From the NCBI GenBank assembly GCA_016235545.1, contig JACRKB010000029.1, positions 1 through 49,517 on the forward strand: DNA of 49,517 nt, read 5' to 3'. Positions 16,576-23,937 of this stretch are shown piece by piece. This stretch comes from Verrucomicrobiota bacterium. GTDB lineage: Bacteria > Verrucomicrobiota > Verrucomicrobiia > Limisphaerales > SXTU01. The notes under the pieces were generated by a model. It was not told the DNA's origin, did no database searches, and saw only the letters and a program-made list of their open reading frames with translations. How positions within the stretch are numbered: the stretch's first letter is position 1; each line of letters opens with the position of its first letter. A program made the translations under genes and the position numbers.

Positions 16576-18057
16576 TCAGTTCATTTGGGGGTTGTAGCCG
16601 CAGGCGTCAGCCGGCGCGTTGGAATCCTCAACCTGAAGGTTGCGACTACGAAGCACATCGGCGATCCGCTCCAGCCGCGCGGACCGCGAAGCCTTCAGCA
16701 GCACCACATCGCCGGGCAGCAGCTCGCTGCGCACGGTCTCGCCCGCGCCCACGACCTCGGCGATTTCCGTGACCGCGCTCAAGCCGGCGGCCCGCGCCGC
16801 TCCCGCGAGATGGCCCGCCATCTTGCCCACGGCGAAGAGCCGGTTCACCCCGAGCTCCGCCGCGCGCCGCCCGACCTCGATGTGTGCCGCGACACTGTGC
16901 GCGCCCAGTTCCGCCATGTCTCCGAGCACCGCAACACGGCGCCCCGCGCAAGGCAGGTCGTGAAGCGTTTCCAACGCGGCAATCATTGAATCCGCGTTGG
17001 CGTTGTAGGCGTCGTCGAGCACGCGCACGCCGTTGGCCTCCCAAAGTTGCAGGCGCATCTTTGGCGGGGTGCATCCCGCCAAAGCGCGCCTGACTTGCTC
17101 ACTGGTCAGTCCCACCTCGGTTCCCACAGCCCCGGCGAGCAGAGCGTTCAAAACTTGATGCCGTCCCAGCAGCCCGATGCGATACGCGCCGCCGAAAGCG
17201 GCGGACGGGCTGGCGACTTGGAACGTCTGTCCACGCACATCGCAGCGCACGTCGCTGGCGCGCCAGTCGTTGCGAGGCCCGAAGCCCACGCGCACCACGC
17301 GCGCCCGCGTGCGGCGCACTGCCAGTTCCATCTCCGGGCAGTCACCGTTCACCACGAGCACGCCGTCGCTGGGCAGCATCTCGGCCAGCCAGCCCTCTTC
17401 CTGGGCGACGCCGTTGACATCGCCGAAATACTCCAGGTGCTCGCGCCCGATGCTGGTGATGACGCCCAGGCGCGGCTGGATGAGCCTCACCAGCCGCGCG
17501 AGTTCGCCGGGATGGTTGGTGCCGACTTCGAGCACGGCGCTGATGTGCTGTCTCTCCAAACGCAGCAAGGTGTGAGGGACACCGATATCATTGTTGAAAC
17601 TTGCCTCGCTCCACAGCGCCGGACCGCGCTCACGCAGCACGGCGGCGATGAGATCCTTTGTTGTCGTCTTCCCGTTCGAGCCACCAACGGCGATTACTGG
17701 GAGGGTGAAATCCTGCCGGTAACGTGCGGCGAGCTGGGCGTAGGCGGTGCGGGTGTTGGCGACAACGACAAGCGCCGGCGGCTTGCAGTCGCCGTCCACG
17801 GTGCTTTTTGCGACAGACGCCGACTGCAAGCCGACGGCACGGGCTTTCTCCACCATCACGGCTGCAACACCTTTTGCGGAGACCTGGGCCAGGAACTCGT
17901 GCCCGTCAAACTTCTCGCCTGCCAGCGCGATGAAGAGGTCGCCGGGCTGGACATGCCGCGAGTCCGTGCAGACACGGGAGACACTGACATCCCCTGACCC
18001 ACGGAGGATTTCTCCGCCGGTCGCGTCGGCAACGAACTTGAGCGAGCGCGGATCCAT
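16576..18057 (-). CDS. murF: UDP-MurNAc-tripeptide--D-alanyl-D-alanine ligase with repeat insertions
   Basis: A 493-residue Mur ligase adding D-Ala-D-Ala to the UDP-MurNAc-tripeptide. Seen: an N-terminal substrate domain with VSRVCTDSRHVQPGDLFIAL, the ATP loop AVGGSNGKTTTKDLI, SFNNDIGVPHTLL (diagnostic of MurF), EVGTNHPGELARL, and LDDAYNANADSM with MAELG in the C-terminal domain. Two oddities: residues about 75-95 (GLQSASVAKSTVDGDCKP) are encoded by a 55-bp palindrome at 17779-17833, and the last 24 residues (from about RNLQVEDSN on) by another palindromic element at 16594-16650. The ATG at 18057 overlaps the preceding gene's stop by one base (TGATG). Catalytic motifs are intact. Confidence 0.95.
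   Translation of the reverse strand: MDPRSLKFVADATGGEILRGSGDVSVSRVCTDSRHVQPGDLFIALAGEKFDGHEFLAQVSAKGVAAVMVEKARAVGLQSASVAKSTVDGDCKPPALVVVANTRTAYAQLAARYRQDFTLPVIAVGGSNGKTTTKDLIAAVLRERGPALWSEASFNNDIGVPHTLLRLERQHISAVLEVGTNHPGELARLVRLIQPRLGVITSIGREHLEYFGDVNGVAQEEGWLAEMLPSDGVLVVNGDCPEMELAVRRTRARVVRVGFGPRNDWRASDVRCDVRGQTFQVASPSAAFGGAYRIGLLGRHQVLNALLAGAVGTEVGLTSEQVRRALAGCTPPKMRLQLWEANGVRVLDDAYNANADSMIAALETLHDLPCAGRRVAVLGDMAELGAHSVAAHIEVGRRAAELGVNRLFAVGKMAGHLAGAARAAGLSAVTEIAEVVGAGETVRSELLPGDVVLLKASRSARLERIADVLRSRNLQVEDSNAPADACGYNPQMN
16594..16650. repeat. Palindromic element forming the murF 3' end
   Basis: The right arm CAACCTGAAGGTTGCGACTA (16629 to about 16650) and the left arm GTAGCCGCAGGCGTCAGCC (from 16594) match the ends of the intergenic element at 30310-30380, including the self-complementary CAACCTGAAGGTTG. 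Here it lies inside the murF reading frame and supplies its last codons before the stop at 16576-16578. Confidence 0.75.
17779..17833. repeat. 55-bp palindrome inserted in frame in murF
   Basis: A perfect 13-bp inverted repeat, CGGCTTGCAGTCG (17779-17791) and CGACTGCAAGCCG (17821-17833), encloses 29 bases. The segment is read through as an extra hydrophilic loop between the VEKA and VVVANT strands of the MurF N-terminal domain. Confidence 0.7.
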
Positions 18058-18293
18058 CACTCGGCGAGAGAGCGGAAGGCGTCGGAGTTCGCCAGCCAAG
18101 GCACGGTCACCGGGCGGCGGAAGAGCTGGCGAAGCCCGGCGTCCGCATTCAACGCGGCGGGCACGGCGTCCGCGTCCGGGAAGATGGGCAGAGCGGCGGC
18201 GGGCGTGGCGTTGCGCAGCGCGTTGATCTGTTTGCAGAGATCAACATTGCGCAACGGGCGGGGCGGGGACTGCGTGGTGTCGGTGGTGTTCAT
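18057..18293 (-). CDS. 78-residue protein directly upstream of murF
   Basis: Not recognised. It starts at ATG (MNTTDTTQ) in the context ACACACCATGA and its stop overlaps the murF start by one base (TGATG), which argues strongly that ribosomes pass from it to murF. The sequence is soluble, with a Thr/Pro-rich start, LRNVDLCKQINALRNATP in the middle and a conserved-looking LFRRPVTVPWLANSDAF near the end; there is no membrane helix or known motif. The previous gene (77 residues) ends 26 bases earlier. It is likely a real, lineage-restricted dcw gene of unknown function. Confidence 0.65.
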   Translation of the reverse strand: MNTTDTTQSPPRPLRNVDLCKQINALRNATPAAALPIFPDADAVPAALNADAGLRQLFRRPVTVPWLANSDAFRSLAE

Positions 18294-18319
18294 GGTGTGT
18301 GATGGCTGGCTGTCCTGCG

Positions 18320-18553
18320 CTACGGGTTTCCTTCCTGCGACCGTGGCTCCCAGAGCAGCACGGCGAACTTGGATTTCTTTGGCAGATCGACTGCATCCGG
18401 CGGGACCGGCTCCACGCGGCTCTCGTCGCCGGCGAAGACATCACGCACGACGGAGGGCAGGTTCTTCTGCAAGTGCGCCACTCGCGCCAGCACCTCGATG
18501 TTGCGCTGGCGGCGGGGCTTCCAGTTGATTTCTTGGGATACTTTGCGGGCCAT
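18320..18553 (-). CDS. 77-residue basic protein directly downstream of murE
   Basis: Not recognised. The ATG follows the murE stop by 3 bases, a spacing typical of coupled operon genes. The N-terminal half is basic (MARKVSQEINWKPRRQRN) and continues as an amphipathic helix (IEVLARVAHLQKNLPSVVRD); the C-terminal half is acidic then basic (VPPDAVDLPKKSK) and ends near LLWEPRSQEG. No transmembrane helix or signal peptide. It is the first of two unknown small genes between murE and murF; both keep the codon usage of the region. A function in cell wall synthesis is inferred from position only. Confidence 0.65.
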   Translation of the reverse strand: MARKVSQEINWKPRRQRNIEVLARVAHLQKNLPSVVRDVFAGDESRVEPVPPDAVDLPKKSKFAVLLWEPRSQEGNP

Positions 18554-18556
18554 GAT

Positions 18557-20062
18557 TCAGGCGGCTTTCGCCAGTTGCGGTTCCCCCCATCCGAGCTCCT
18601 CCAACGCTTCCTGCGCATGCACGCGGTCATCGAACGGTATGACCGTGTCTTCAAATTCCTGGTAAGTCTCGTGGCCCTTGCCGGCGATGAGCACGGTGTC
18701 ACCGGGGCGCGCAAAGCGCAGCAGTTGGCGGATGGCCTGGGCGCGGTCAAGCTCCACGCTGAAATGGTCGGGGCGGATCGTGCGGAAGCCGGACTCAACC
18801 TGCGCGGCGATGGACGCGGGCGATTCGCGGCGCGGGTTGTCGCTGGTGATTAGCGTGTGGTCGGCCAGCAGCGCGGCGACCTTGCCCATCTTCGCGCGCT
18901 TGTCGGTGTCGCGCGCGCCGCCGCAGCCGAAGGCCAGCAGGACGCGGCCCGGCGTGATCTCGCGGACAGTGCTGAGGACGTGCTGGAGCGCGTCGTCGGT
19001 GTGCGCGTAGTCCACGAACACGCTGAAGGGCTGGCCGGCGGCGATGCTCTCCAGCCGGCCCGGCACCGCAGGCATGGTGCGGAGGGCGGATTGAATCTTT
19101 GCGATGGGGACGCGCAGCGCGATGCCCGCACCGATGGCGGCCAGCGCGTTGTAGATGTTGTGCCGGCCAATGAGCGGCATCGTCACGACGAAGCGGCCTG
19201 CGGGAGTCTCGGCAGTGAAACTCGTCTGGCTGTGGCCGAGCTGGAACTCAGTCGCGCGCAGCTTCGCCGCCTCATCGAGGCCGTAGGTGAGCTGCACCTC
19301 CGCGCTCGTCTCGCGCGCGAGGCGGGAGCCGAAGGAGTCATCAATGTTCAGAATGGCCGCACCGGGCTTGGCCCCTTCCTGAATCGAGGTGAAGAGCTGC
19401 TTCTTCGCCTCGTAATAACCCTCCATGTCACCGTGGAAGTCGAGGTGGTCCTGCGTCAGGTTCGTGAAGATGCCGAGGTCGAACTCGACGCCGTGAACAC
19501 GCTTCTGCGCCAGCGCGTGGGAGCTGACTTCCATCACGCACGCCTCGCAGCCGGCGCGGATCATCTGCGCCATGAACTGCTGAATCTCGGAAGACTCCGG
19601 CGTGGTGCGCTGCGCCGGCAGCACGCGGTCGCCAATCTCGTAGCGGATGGTGCCGAGCAATCCAGCGTGAATGCCCGCCGCCTCCAGGATGTGCTTCACC
19701 ATGAAACTCACGGTGGTCTTGCCATTCGTGCCGGTGACGCCGATGACCTTGAGCTTGCGGCTGGGATGGCCGTGGAAGTTCGCCGCCGCAACGGCAAGCG
19801 CCACGCGGGCGTCGGCGACCCTGATCTTTGTCGCGCGACCGGAGGAAAAACCGTTGCGCTCGCAGATGACGGCGGCGGCGCCGCGGTCGATGGCCGAGCT
19901 GATGAAGTCGTGGCCGTCGTGGGTCTCGCCCGGCACGGCGACGAAGACCATGCCCGGCGAAAGGCGGCGGGAGTCAGCGGTTACTCCCGCCACCGATCGC
20001 TCGAGCGGGCCTTCCGCACGCAGCAGCGGCAGGCCATCGAGAAGTTCTTTCAGTTGCATCAT
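18557..20062 (-). CDS. murE: UDP-MurNAc-L-Ala-D-Glu--meso-diaminopimelate ligase
   Basis: A 501-residue Mur ligase adding the third residue of the stem peptide. Seen: an N-terminal domain with GVTADSRRLSPGMVFVAVPG, ATP loop GVTGTNGKTTVSFMV, TTPESSEIQ, MEVSSHAL (catalytic region), NLTQDHLDFHGDMEGYYEAK with the carbamylated-lysine site, VDYAHTDDAL, FGCGGARDTDKRAKM and TSDNPRRE. The DNPR motif is the signature of enzymes using meso-diaminopimelate, so this cell wall is probably of the DAP type. Two tandem ATGs begin the gene; the preceding ORF's TGA overlaps closely (TGACATGATG). The ligase is complete. Confidence 0.97.
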   Translation of the reverse strand: MMQLKELLDGLPLLRAEGPLERSVAGVTADSRRLSPGMVFVAVPGETHDGHDFISSAIDRGAAAVICERNGFSSGRATKIRVADARVALAVAAANFHGHPSRKLKVIGVTGTNGKTTVSFMVKHILEAAGIHAGLLGTIRYEIGDRVLPAQRTTPESSEIQQFMAQMIRAGCEACVMEVSSHALAQKRVHGVEFDLGIFTNLTQDHLDFHGDMEGYYEAKKQLFTSIQEGAKPGAAILNIDDSFGSRLARETSAEVQLTYGLDEAAKLRATEFQLGHSQTSFTAETPAGRFVVTMPLIGRHNIYNALAAIGAGIALRVPIAKIQSALRTMPAVPGRLESIAAGQPFSVFVDYAHTDDALQHVLSTVREITPGRVLLAFGCGGARDTDKRAKMGKVAALLADHTLITSDNPRRESPASIAAQVESGFRTIRPDHFSVELDRAQAIRQLLRFARPGDTVLIAGKGHETYQEFEDTVIPFDDRVHAQEALEELGWGEPQLAKAA

Positions 20063-20063
20063 G

Positions 20064-20327
20064 TCAGGCGCCGGGTGTTTTCGACTCGCTGCGACGGGAG
20101 GCGAGTTCGCTCGATAGAAGGTTGAAGGCCTGGGCTGCCTTGAGCGTGCTGCTCCTCATGCCTGCCTGCCCGCGCTGGGAGACGGAGAACGGCACCCAGC
20201 TCTGCGCCAGGACGAGCGAGCGGGAGGACGCGCGGCGAAGCGCGGAAGGGGGCGCGACGGAGTCTCGCCCCACCCGGGCGGAGGAGGAGGTCGTCGTGGT
20301 CGTAGCCGGTTGTTCGGATGTATTCAC
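20064..20327 (-). CDS. 87-codon ORF between ftsI and murE, partly repeat derived
   Basis: Not recognised. It begins at a GTG two bases after the ftsI stop and ends one base before murE, so it fills the gap exactly. The first part is Thr/Ser-rich (SEQPATTTTTSSS), the middle (VGRDSVAPPSALRRAS) is encoded by the end of a GACTCCGTCG-type repeat also found in murG, and the last 31 residues (from MRSSTLKAAQAFNLLSSE, ATG at 20159) look more protein-like. It may be a short gene extended by a repeat, or merely a translatable spacer that keeps ribosomes moving into murE. Confidence 0.4.
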   Translation of the reverse strand: MNTSEQPATTTTTSSSARVGRDSVAPPSALRRASSRSLVLAQSWVPFSVSQRGQAGMRSSTLKAAQAFNLLSSELASRRSESKTPGA

Positions 20328-20329
20328 AG

Positions 20330-22465
20330 TCAGTTCGTGCGGGTCGTCGTCTGCGGCGCTTGGGCGACGCCGGTGACGGCCTCGCCCACGGCGGTTTCGG
20401 GACGGATGTTCAGATAGTTGGCGGAGCGCAACGCGATGTTCTTGAAGGCCGGCGCGGCCACCTGGCCGCCGTAGAAGCCCTTCGGCTTGTCCGGCTCATC
20501 CACACACACGTAAATGAGCAGCTCCGGGTTGTCCGCCGGGAAGAAGCCGATGAAGGAGGAGAAGTATTTGTCGTGGCTGTATTGGCCGTTCACAATTTTC
20601 TGCGCGGTGCCGGTCTTGCCGGCGGCGGTGTAATAGCCAAGGCGTGCCTTTTCCGCCGTGCCATCGGTAGACACAACGCGTTTGAGCGTCTCAACAACCT
20701 GCCTGGAGACTTCGGACTTGAAGACTTGGCGGATGAGTTGCGGGTGGTTCTTCACCACCACCTTGCCATCCGCGTCTTCGAGGCGGTCCACGAGCAGCGG
20801 GCGCATGAGCTTTCCACCGTTGGCAATCGCGGCCATCGCCATCGCCATCTGCAAGGGCGTCGCGGCGGCGGAGTGGCCGATGGACACGCGCGAAGCAGTG
20901 AGGCCGTCCCATTTGTTGATGGGAATCAACTGCCCGCGCGCCTCGCCCGGCAGCGGGATGCCGGTGCGTTCGCCGAAGCCGAAAGCGGTGAGATAGTTCA
21001 GCAGCCGCTGGTCTCCCAGACGCAGGCCAATCTTCGCCGAGCCGATGTTCGAGGACTTCATCATCACTTCCTCGACCGACAGGACGCCGAGCGGATCGTG
21101 GTCATGGAGCACCTTGCCCTTGTAGGGCCACCTGCCGCGCTCGCAGTCCACGCGCTCGCCCAGCGTTGCCAACCCTTCGTTCAGCGCCGCGCCGATGGAG
21201 ACAATCTTGAATGTCGAGCCCGGCTCGTAGCTGTCCACGGTCATGCGGTTCTTGAGCGAGGCGATGGGGGACTTGCCCGGCTGGTTCGGGTCGTAAGTGG
21301 GGCGCGAGCCCATCGCCAGAATTTCTCCGGTGCGCGGGCGCAGCACGATTGCGGAAGCGCCGACTGGATTATATCTGGCCATGATTTCTGCCAGCTCGGT
21401 CTCGAGGATGTGCTGCATCGCGGCATCGAGTGTGAGCACGGCGTTGAGCCCGTCCTGCGCGCCGACTTCCTGCTGGCGGTTCATCACCAGCTCGCCGCCC
21501 TTGCCGCCAAATTCGGTTTCGCGCCAGCCACGCACGCCGTTGAGCTTCGCATCGAGCTGGCGCTCGATGCCGTCGAGGCCGGCGGATTCGGTGCGGACCA
21601 CGCCGGTCGCGGGGTTTGTGCGCGTGACAGGGCCCATGAAGCCGAGCACGTGCGCGGCGAGGGACAGGTTTGGGTAGATGCGAATCTGGTCGTCAACGCG
21701 ATCGGAGTTGATGGCCTTGGCGCGCAGCTCGCGATAGAAGGCGCGCTCGTTGCGCGGAAGCTTCTTCTCGTCCACGCCGAAGGTGAGCTTGGACATGGCG
21801 GCGGTGATTTGCGCCCACTGCTCCATCGGCACCTTGTGGGCCAGCACGACGTGGCGGTTGGTGGCGACGATGAGCTGGTTGGTGATGACGACGTAGCTGT
21901 TCGAGAGGATGAGCGGTGAGTTGGTGGCGACGTAGCTCTGGTTGGTGGTGACGACGCCATTGTGGAGAGCGGTGAAACGGTTCGTGTGCAACACTCCGCG
22001 CGGGGCGAGCACGTAGCCGTCCACAACGACGATGTGGCGGTTGGTGAGCAGGGTGCCATCGAGCGAGGCGACGGGGTTGGTGCGGATGGTGATTTGTGGG
22101 AGGAGGCGCTTGTGCAGCTCGGCCTCGGGGACTTGGAAGATGGGGGCGAGCGCGCGGGCAATTTCCGGCTGACGAGTGCCCATGAGCACGGGGTCGGCGA
22201 AGACGGTCTTCACCGGGCGGCTGGTGGCGAGGAGATTGGTGCGGATGTCGTAGATGCTGCCACGTCGCGGCTCGATGTGGCGGGTCTGGCGGACTTGGGC
22301 ATTGGCCTTGGCCTTGAGGGCTTCATGCTGCATGACCTGCAAGTCCACGAGCCTGTAGCCTAGGCCGCAGAAGGCGACGAACAACAGAAAGGCCATCAGC
22401 ACCAGCCGCTTGTTTTGAAACGGCTGGAGCGTGGCGTCCTGGATGGTCACCCGTGCAGGCATCAT
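20330..22465 (-). CDS. ftsI: Septal transpeptidase FtsI (PBP3) with a TN-rich insertion
   Basis: A 711-residue class B penicillin-binding protein cross-linking septal peptidoglycan. A cytoplasmic tail precedes one membrane helix (LVLMAFLLFVAFCGLGYRLV), then the pedestal domain begins with EPRRGSIYDIR. The transpeptidase domain has SxxK as STFK (Ser417), SxN as SSN (471-473) and KTG as KTGTAQ (617 on), all intact. Residues 128-211 are unusual: eight Thr-Asn pairs in alternating hydrophobic strands (TNRHIVVVDGYVL, TNQSYVATNSPL, TNQLIVATNRHVVL), absent from model FtsI proteins and explaining part of the excess length. It starts at tandem ATGs, the first overlapping the stop of a 20-codon ORF (ATGA). 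Confidence 0.95.
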   Translation of the reverse strand: MMPARVTIQDATLQPFQNKRLVLMAFLLFVAFCGLGYRLVDLQVMQHEALKAKANAQVRQTRHIEPRRGSIYDIRTNLLATSRPVKTVFADPVLMGTRQPEIARALAPIFQVPEAELHKRLLPQITIRTNPVASLDGTLLTNRHIVVVDGYVLAPRGVLHTNRFTALHNGVVTTNQSYVATNSPLILSNSYVVITNQLIVATNRHVVLAHKVPMEQWAQITAAMSKLTFGVDEKKLPRNERAFYRELRAKAINSDRVDDQIRIYPNLSLAAHVLGFMGPVTRTNPATGVVRTESAGLDGIERQLDAKLNGVRGWRETEFGGKGGELVMNRQQEVGAQDGLNAVLTLDAAMQHILETELAEIMARYNPVGASAIVLRPRTGEILAMGSRPTYDPNQPGKSPIASLKNRMTVDSYEPGSTFKIVSIGAALNEGLATLGERVDCERGRWPYKGKVLHDHDPLGVLSVEEVMMKSSNIGSAKIGLRLGDQRLLNYLTAFGFGERTGIPLPGEARGQLIPINKWDGLTASRVSIGHSAAATPLQMAMAMAAIANGGKLMRPLLVDRLEDADGKVVVKNHPQLIRQVFKSEVSRQVVETLKRVVSTDGTAEKARLGYYTAAGKTGTAQKIVNGQYSHDKYFSSFIGFFPADNPELLIYVCVDEPDKPKGFYGGQVAAPAFKNIALRSANYLNIRPETAVGEAVTGVAQAPQTTTRTN

Positions 22466-22524
22466 GCGGCGAAGCTCATCTCGAAGTCGGACTCTTCGTC
22501 GTCGTGGCGGATGGTGTTGGTCAT
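22462..22524 (-). CDS. 20-residue acidic microprotein or leader coupled to ftsI
   Basis: Not recognised. The ORF starts with ATG in the context ACACACCATGA, 14 bases after the ftsL stop, and its TGA overlaps the ftsI ATG as ATGA. The 20-residue product begins MTNTIRHDDEE, is acidic in the middle and ends MSFAA, with no room for a membrane helix. Either it is a real microprotein or its translation delivers ribosomes to ftsI. The same start context occurs before the LysM gene and the 78-residue gene in this cluster, which supports a real initiation site. Confidence 0.55.
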   Translation of the reverse strand: MTNTIRHDDEESDFEMSFAA

Positions 22525-22538
22525 GGTGTGTTTATGGT

Positions 22539-22979
22539 TCAGCGTTTGCGGTTCGTGGGAGGCAAGGCTTTCGTGGCGTAGGCGAGATAGGTTTTGTCCG
22601 GAGGAAAAATCATTGCGGAAACAACCGTCCGCTGTGGGTTTTGCGGGGCTGCACGGGCGATCTGGCCTTCGACAAGGGTGAGGATCTGATCTGGCGTGGG
22701 CACGCCGAGGCCGAGCTTGAGCTCCTTCACGCGCGCGTCGAGGTAGGGCAGGGAGTGGAGCATGGCCATCTGCTGGCGGCGCATCTCGTTCTCGCGCTTG
22801 AGCGTGGCGAGACGCTTTTCGAGCTGCTCGGTTTTCACGCCGAGGGAGTAAATCTGCCGCTTCTGCCAGACGTAGGTCACGCCGAGGGAGCAGAGGACCA
22901 GGCAGATGAAGAACACCTTCACCGTCGGCCCAAACGAGACGCCGCCGCCCGCGCTGTTCTTTCGATTCTTCTTTGCCAT
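22539..22979 (-). CDS. ftsL: FtsL-like divisome protein
   Basis: A 146-residue bitopic protein in the FtsL position. A basic N-terminus (MAKKNRKNSAGGG) precedes one membrane helix (VKVFFICLVLCSLGVTYVW), then a coiled coil (LEKRLATLKRENEMRRQQMAML) of the kind that pairs with FtsB/FtsQ, and a C-terminal region that ends in a basic tail. FtsL sequences are highly divergent, so topology and order (rsmH-ftsL-ftsI) carry the call. The ATG at 22979 is preferred to the longer frame from 23066, which would overlap rsmH by 76 bases; the gap to rsmH is then 11 bases. Confidence 0.85.
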   Translation of the reverse strand: MAKKNRKNSAGGGVSFGPTVKVFFICLVLCSLGVTYVWQKRQIYSLGVKTEQLEKRLATLKRENEMRRQQMAMLHSLPYLDARVKELKLGLGVPTPDQILTLVEGQIARAAPQNPQRTVVSAMIFPPDKTYLAYATKALPPTNRKR

Positions 22980-22990
22980 AACCGTCACGC

Positions 22991-23923
22991 TTAGGTTTTC
23001 TCGAACACCCGCAGCTGCGCGCTGCGCGCCCGTGGGTTTGCCGCAACTTCCGCGTCGCTGGCGCAAATCGCCTTCCGTGTCACCAACCGCAGCACCGGCG
23101 CTCTGGGCTGGCGCAGTTCCGGCACGTCCACTTCGCCGGGCGCCACGTAATCCCGCGCCAGCTCCCGGCCGAATTCCTTCACCACGCGGTCTTCGAGCGA
23201 GTGAAACGTAATCACCGCGAGCCGCCCGCCGGGCGGGAGCAACCGCACCGCGCCCGCCAGCCCGCGCCGCAACGAGCCGATTTCGTCGTTCACCGCGATG
23301 CGCAGCGCCTGGAACACGCGCGTGGCGGGGTGCGCCTTGCGCCCGTGTCGCGGAGCGATTCTTTCCATCAGCTCCGCCAACTGCCGCGTCGTCTCAAACC
23401 GCTGCATCTGCCGGTCGTGCTCGATGGCCCGCGCCATCCGCCGCGAATCCGACTCGTCACCGTATTCCCAGAAAATCTTCGCCAGCTCTTCGGCGCTCGC
23501 GGAGTTGACCAGCTCCGCCGCCGTCAGCGCCTGTCGCGCGTCCATCCGCATGTCGAGCGGGCCGTCCTGCTGGAAGCTGAACCCGCGTTCCGCCCGGTCC
23601 AGCTGCGGCGAGCTCACGCCCAAATCCAGCAGCACACCATCGCAACTGCCCGCCGGAACCCAGTCCGGAAGCTCATCAAAATTCCCGCGGCGCAGCTCGA
23701 AGCGGCCCGCGAATTCCGCTGCCAGCCGTGCGCGCGCCGCCTCAAGGGCGTCGCCATCGCGATCGCAGCCAAAGAGCCATCCAGTCGGTCCGCTGGCCCG
23801 CAGCATCGCCTCCGCGTGCCCACCCGAACCCAGCGTCCCGTCGGCGAACTTCCCGCCGGGCTTGGGCCTGAGTGCGGCCAACACTTCCTCCACCATCACC
23901 GGGCTGTGGATGAAGTTTGTCAC
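22991..23923 (-). CDS. rsmH: 16S rRNA (cytosine1402-N4)-methyltransferase RsmH
   Basis: A 310-residue SAM-dependent methyltransferase modifying C1402 in the ribosomal P site, formerly MraW. Diagnostic motifs: HSPVMVEEVL at the start, FADGTLGSGGHAEAML (SAM loop), FGCDRDGDAL, DGVLLDLGVSSPQLD, RGFSFQQDGPLDMRMD, HPATRVFQALRIAVNDE and GGRLAVITFHSLEDRVVKEF. All are intact and length is standard. The start codon appears to be GTG at 23923; a nearby ATG at 23930 is out of frame. It follows the 179-residue gene by 14 bases. Confidence 0.97.
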   Translation of the reverse strand: MTNFIHSPVMVEEVLAALRPKPGGKFADGTLGSGGHAEAMLRASGPTGWLFGCDRDGDALEAARARLAAEFAGRFELRRGNFDELPDWVPAGSCDGVLLDLGVSSPQLDRAERGFSFQQDGPLDMRMDARQALTAAELVNSASAEELAKIFWEYGDESDSRRMARAIEHDRQMQRFETTRQLAELMERIAPRHGRKAHPATRVFQALRIAVNDEIGSLRRGLAGAVRLLPPGGRLAVITFHSLEDRVVKEFGRELARDYVAPGEVDVPELRQPRAPVLRLVTRKAICASDAEVAANPRARSAQLRVFEKT

Positions 23924-23937
23924 GGTTCATGGTCCAG

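Noticed and set aside
22980-23066. FtsL start at 23066
   Set aside because: It would overlap rsmH by 76 bases and adds a Cys/Arg-rich stretch from the antisense-like composition; ATG 22979 gives the usual FtsL layout.
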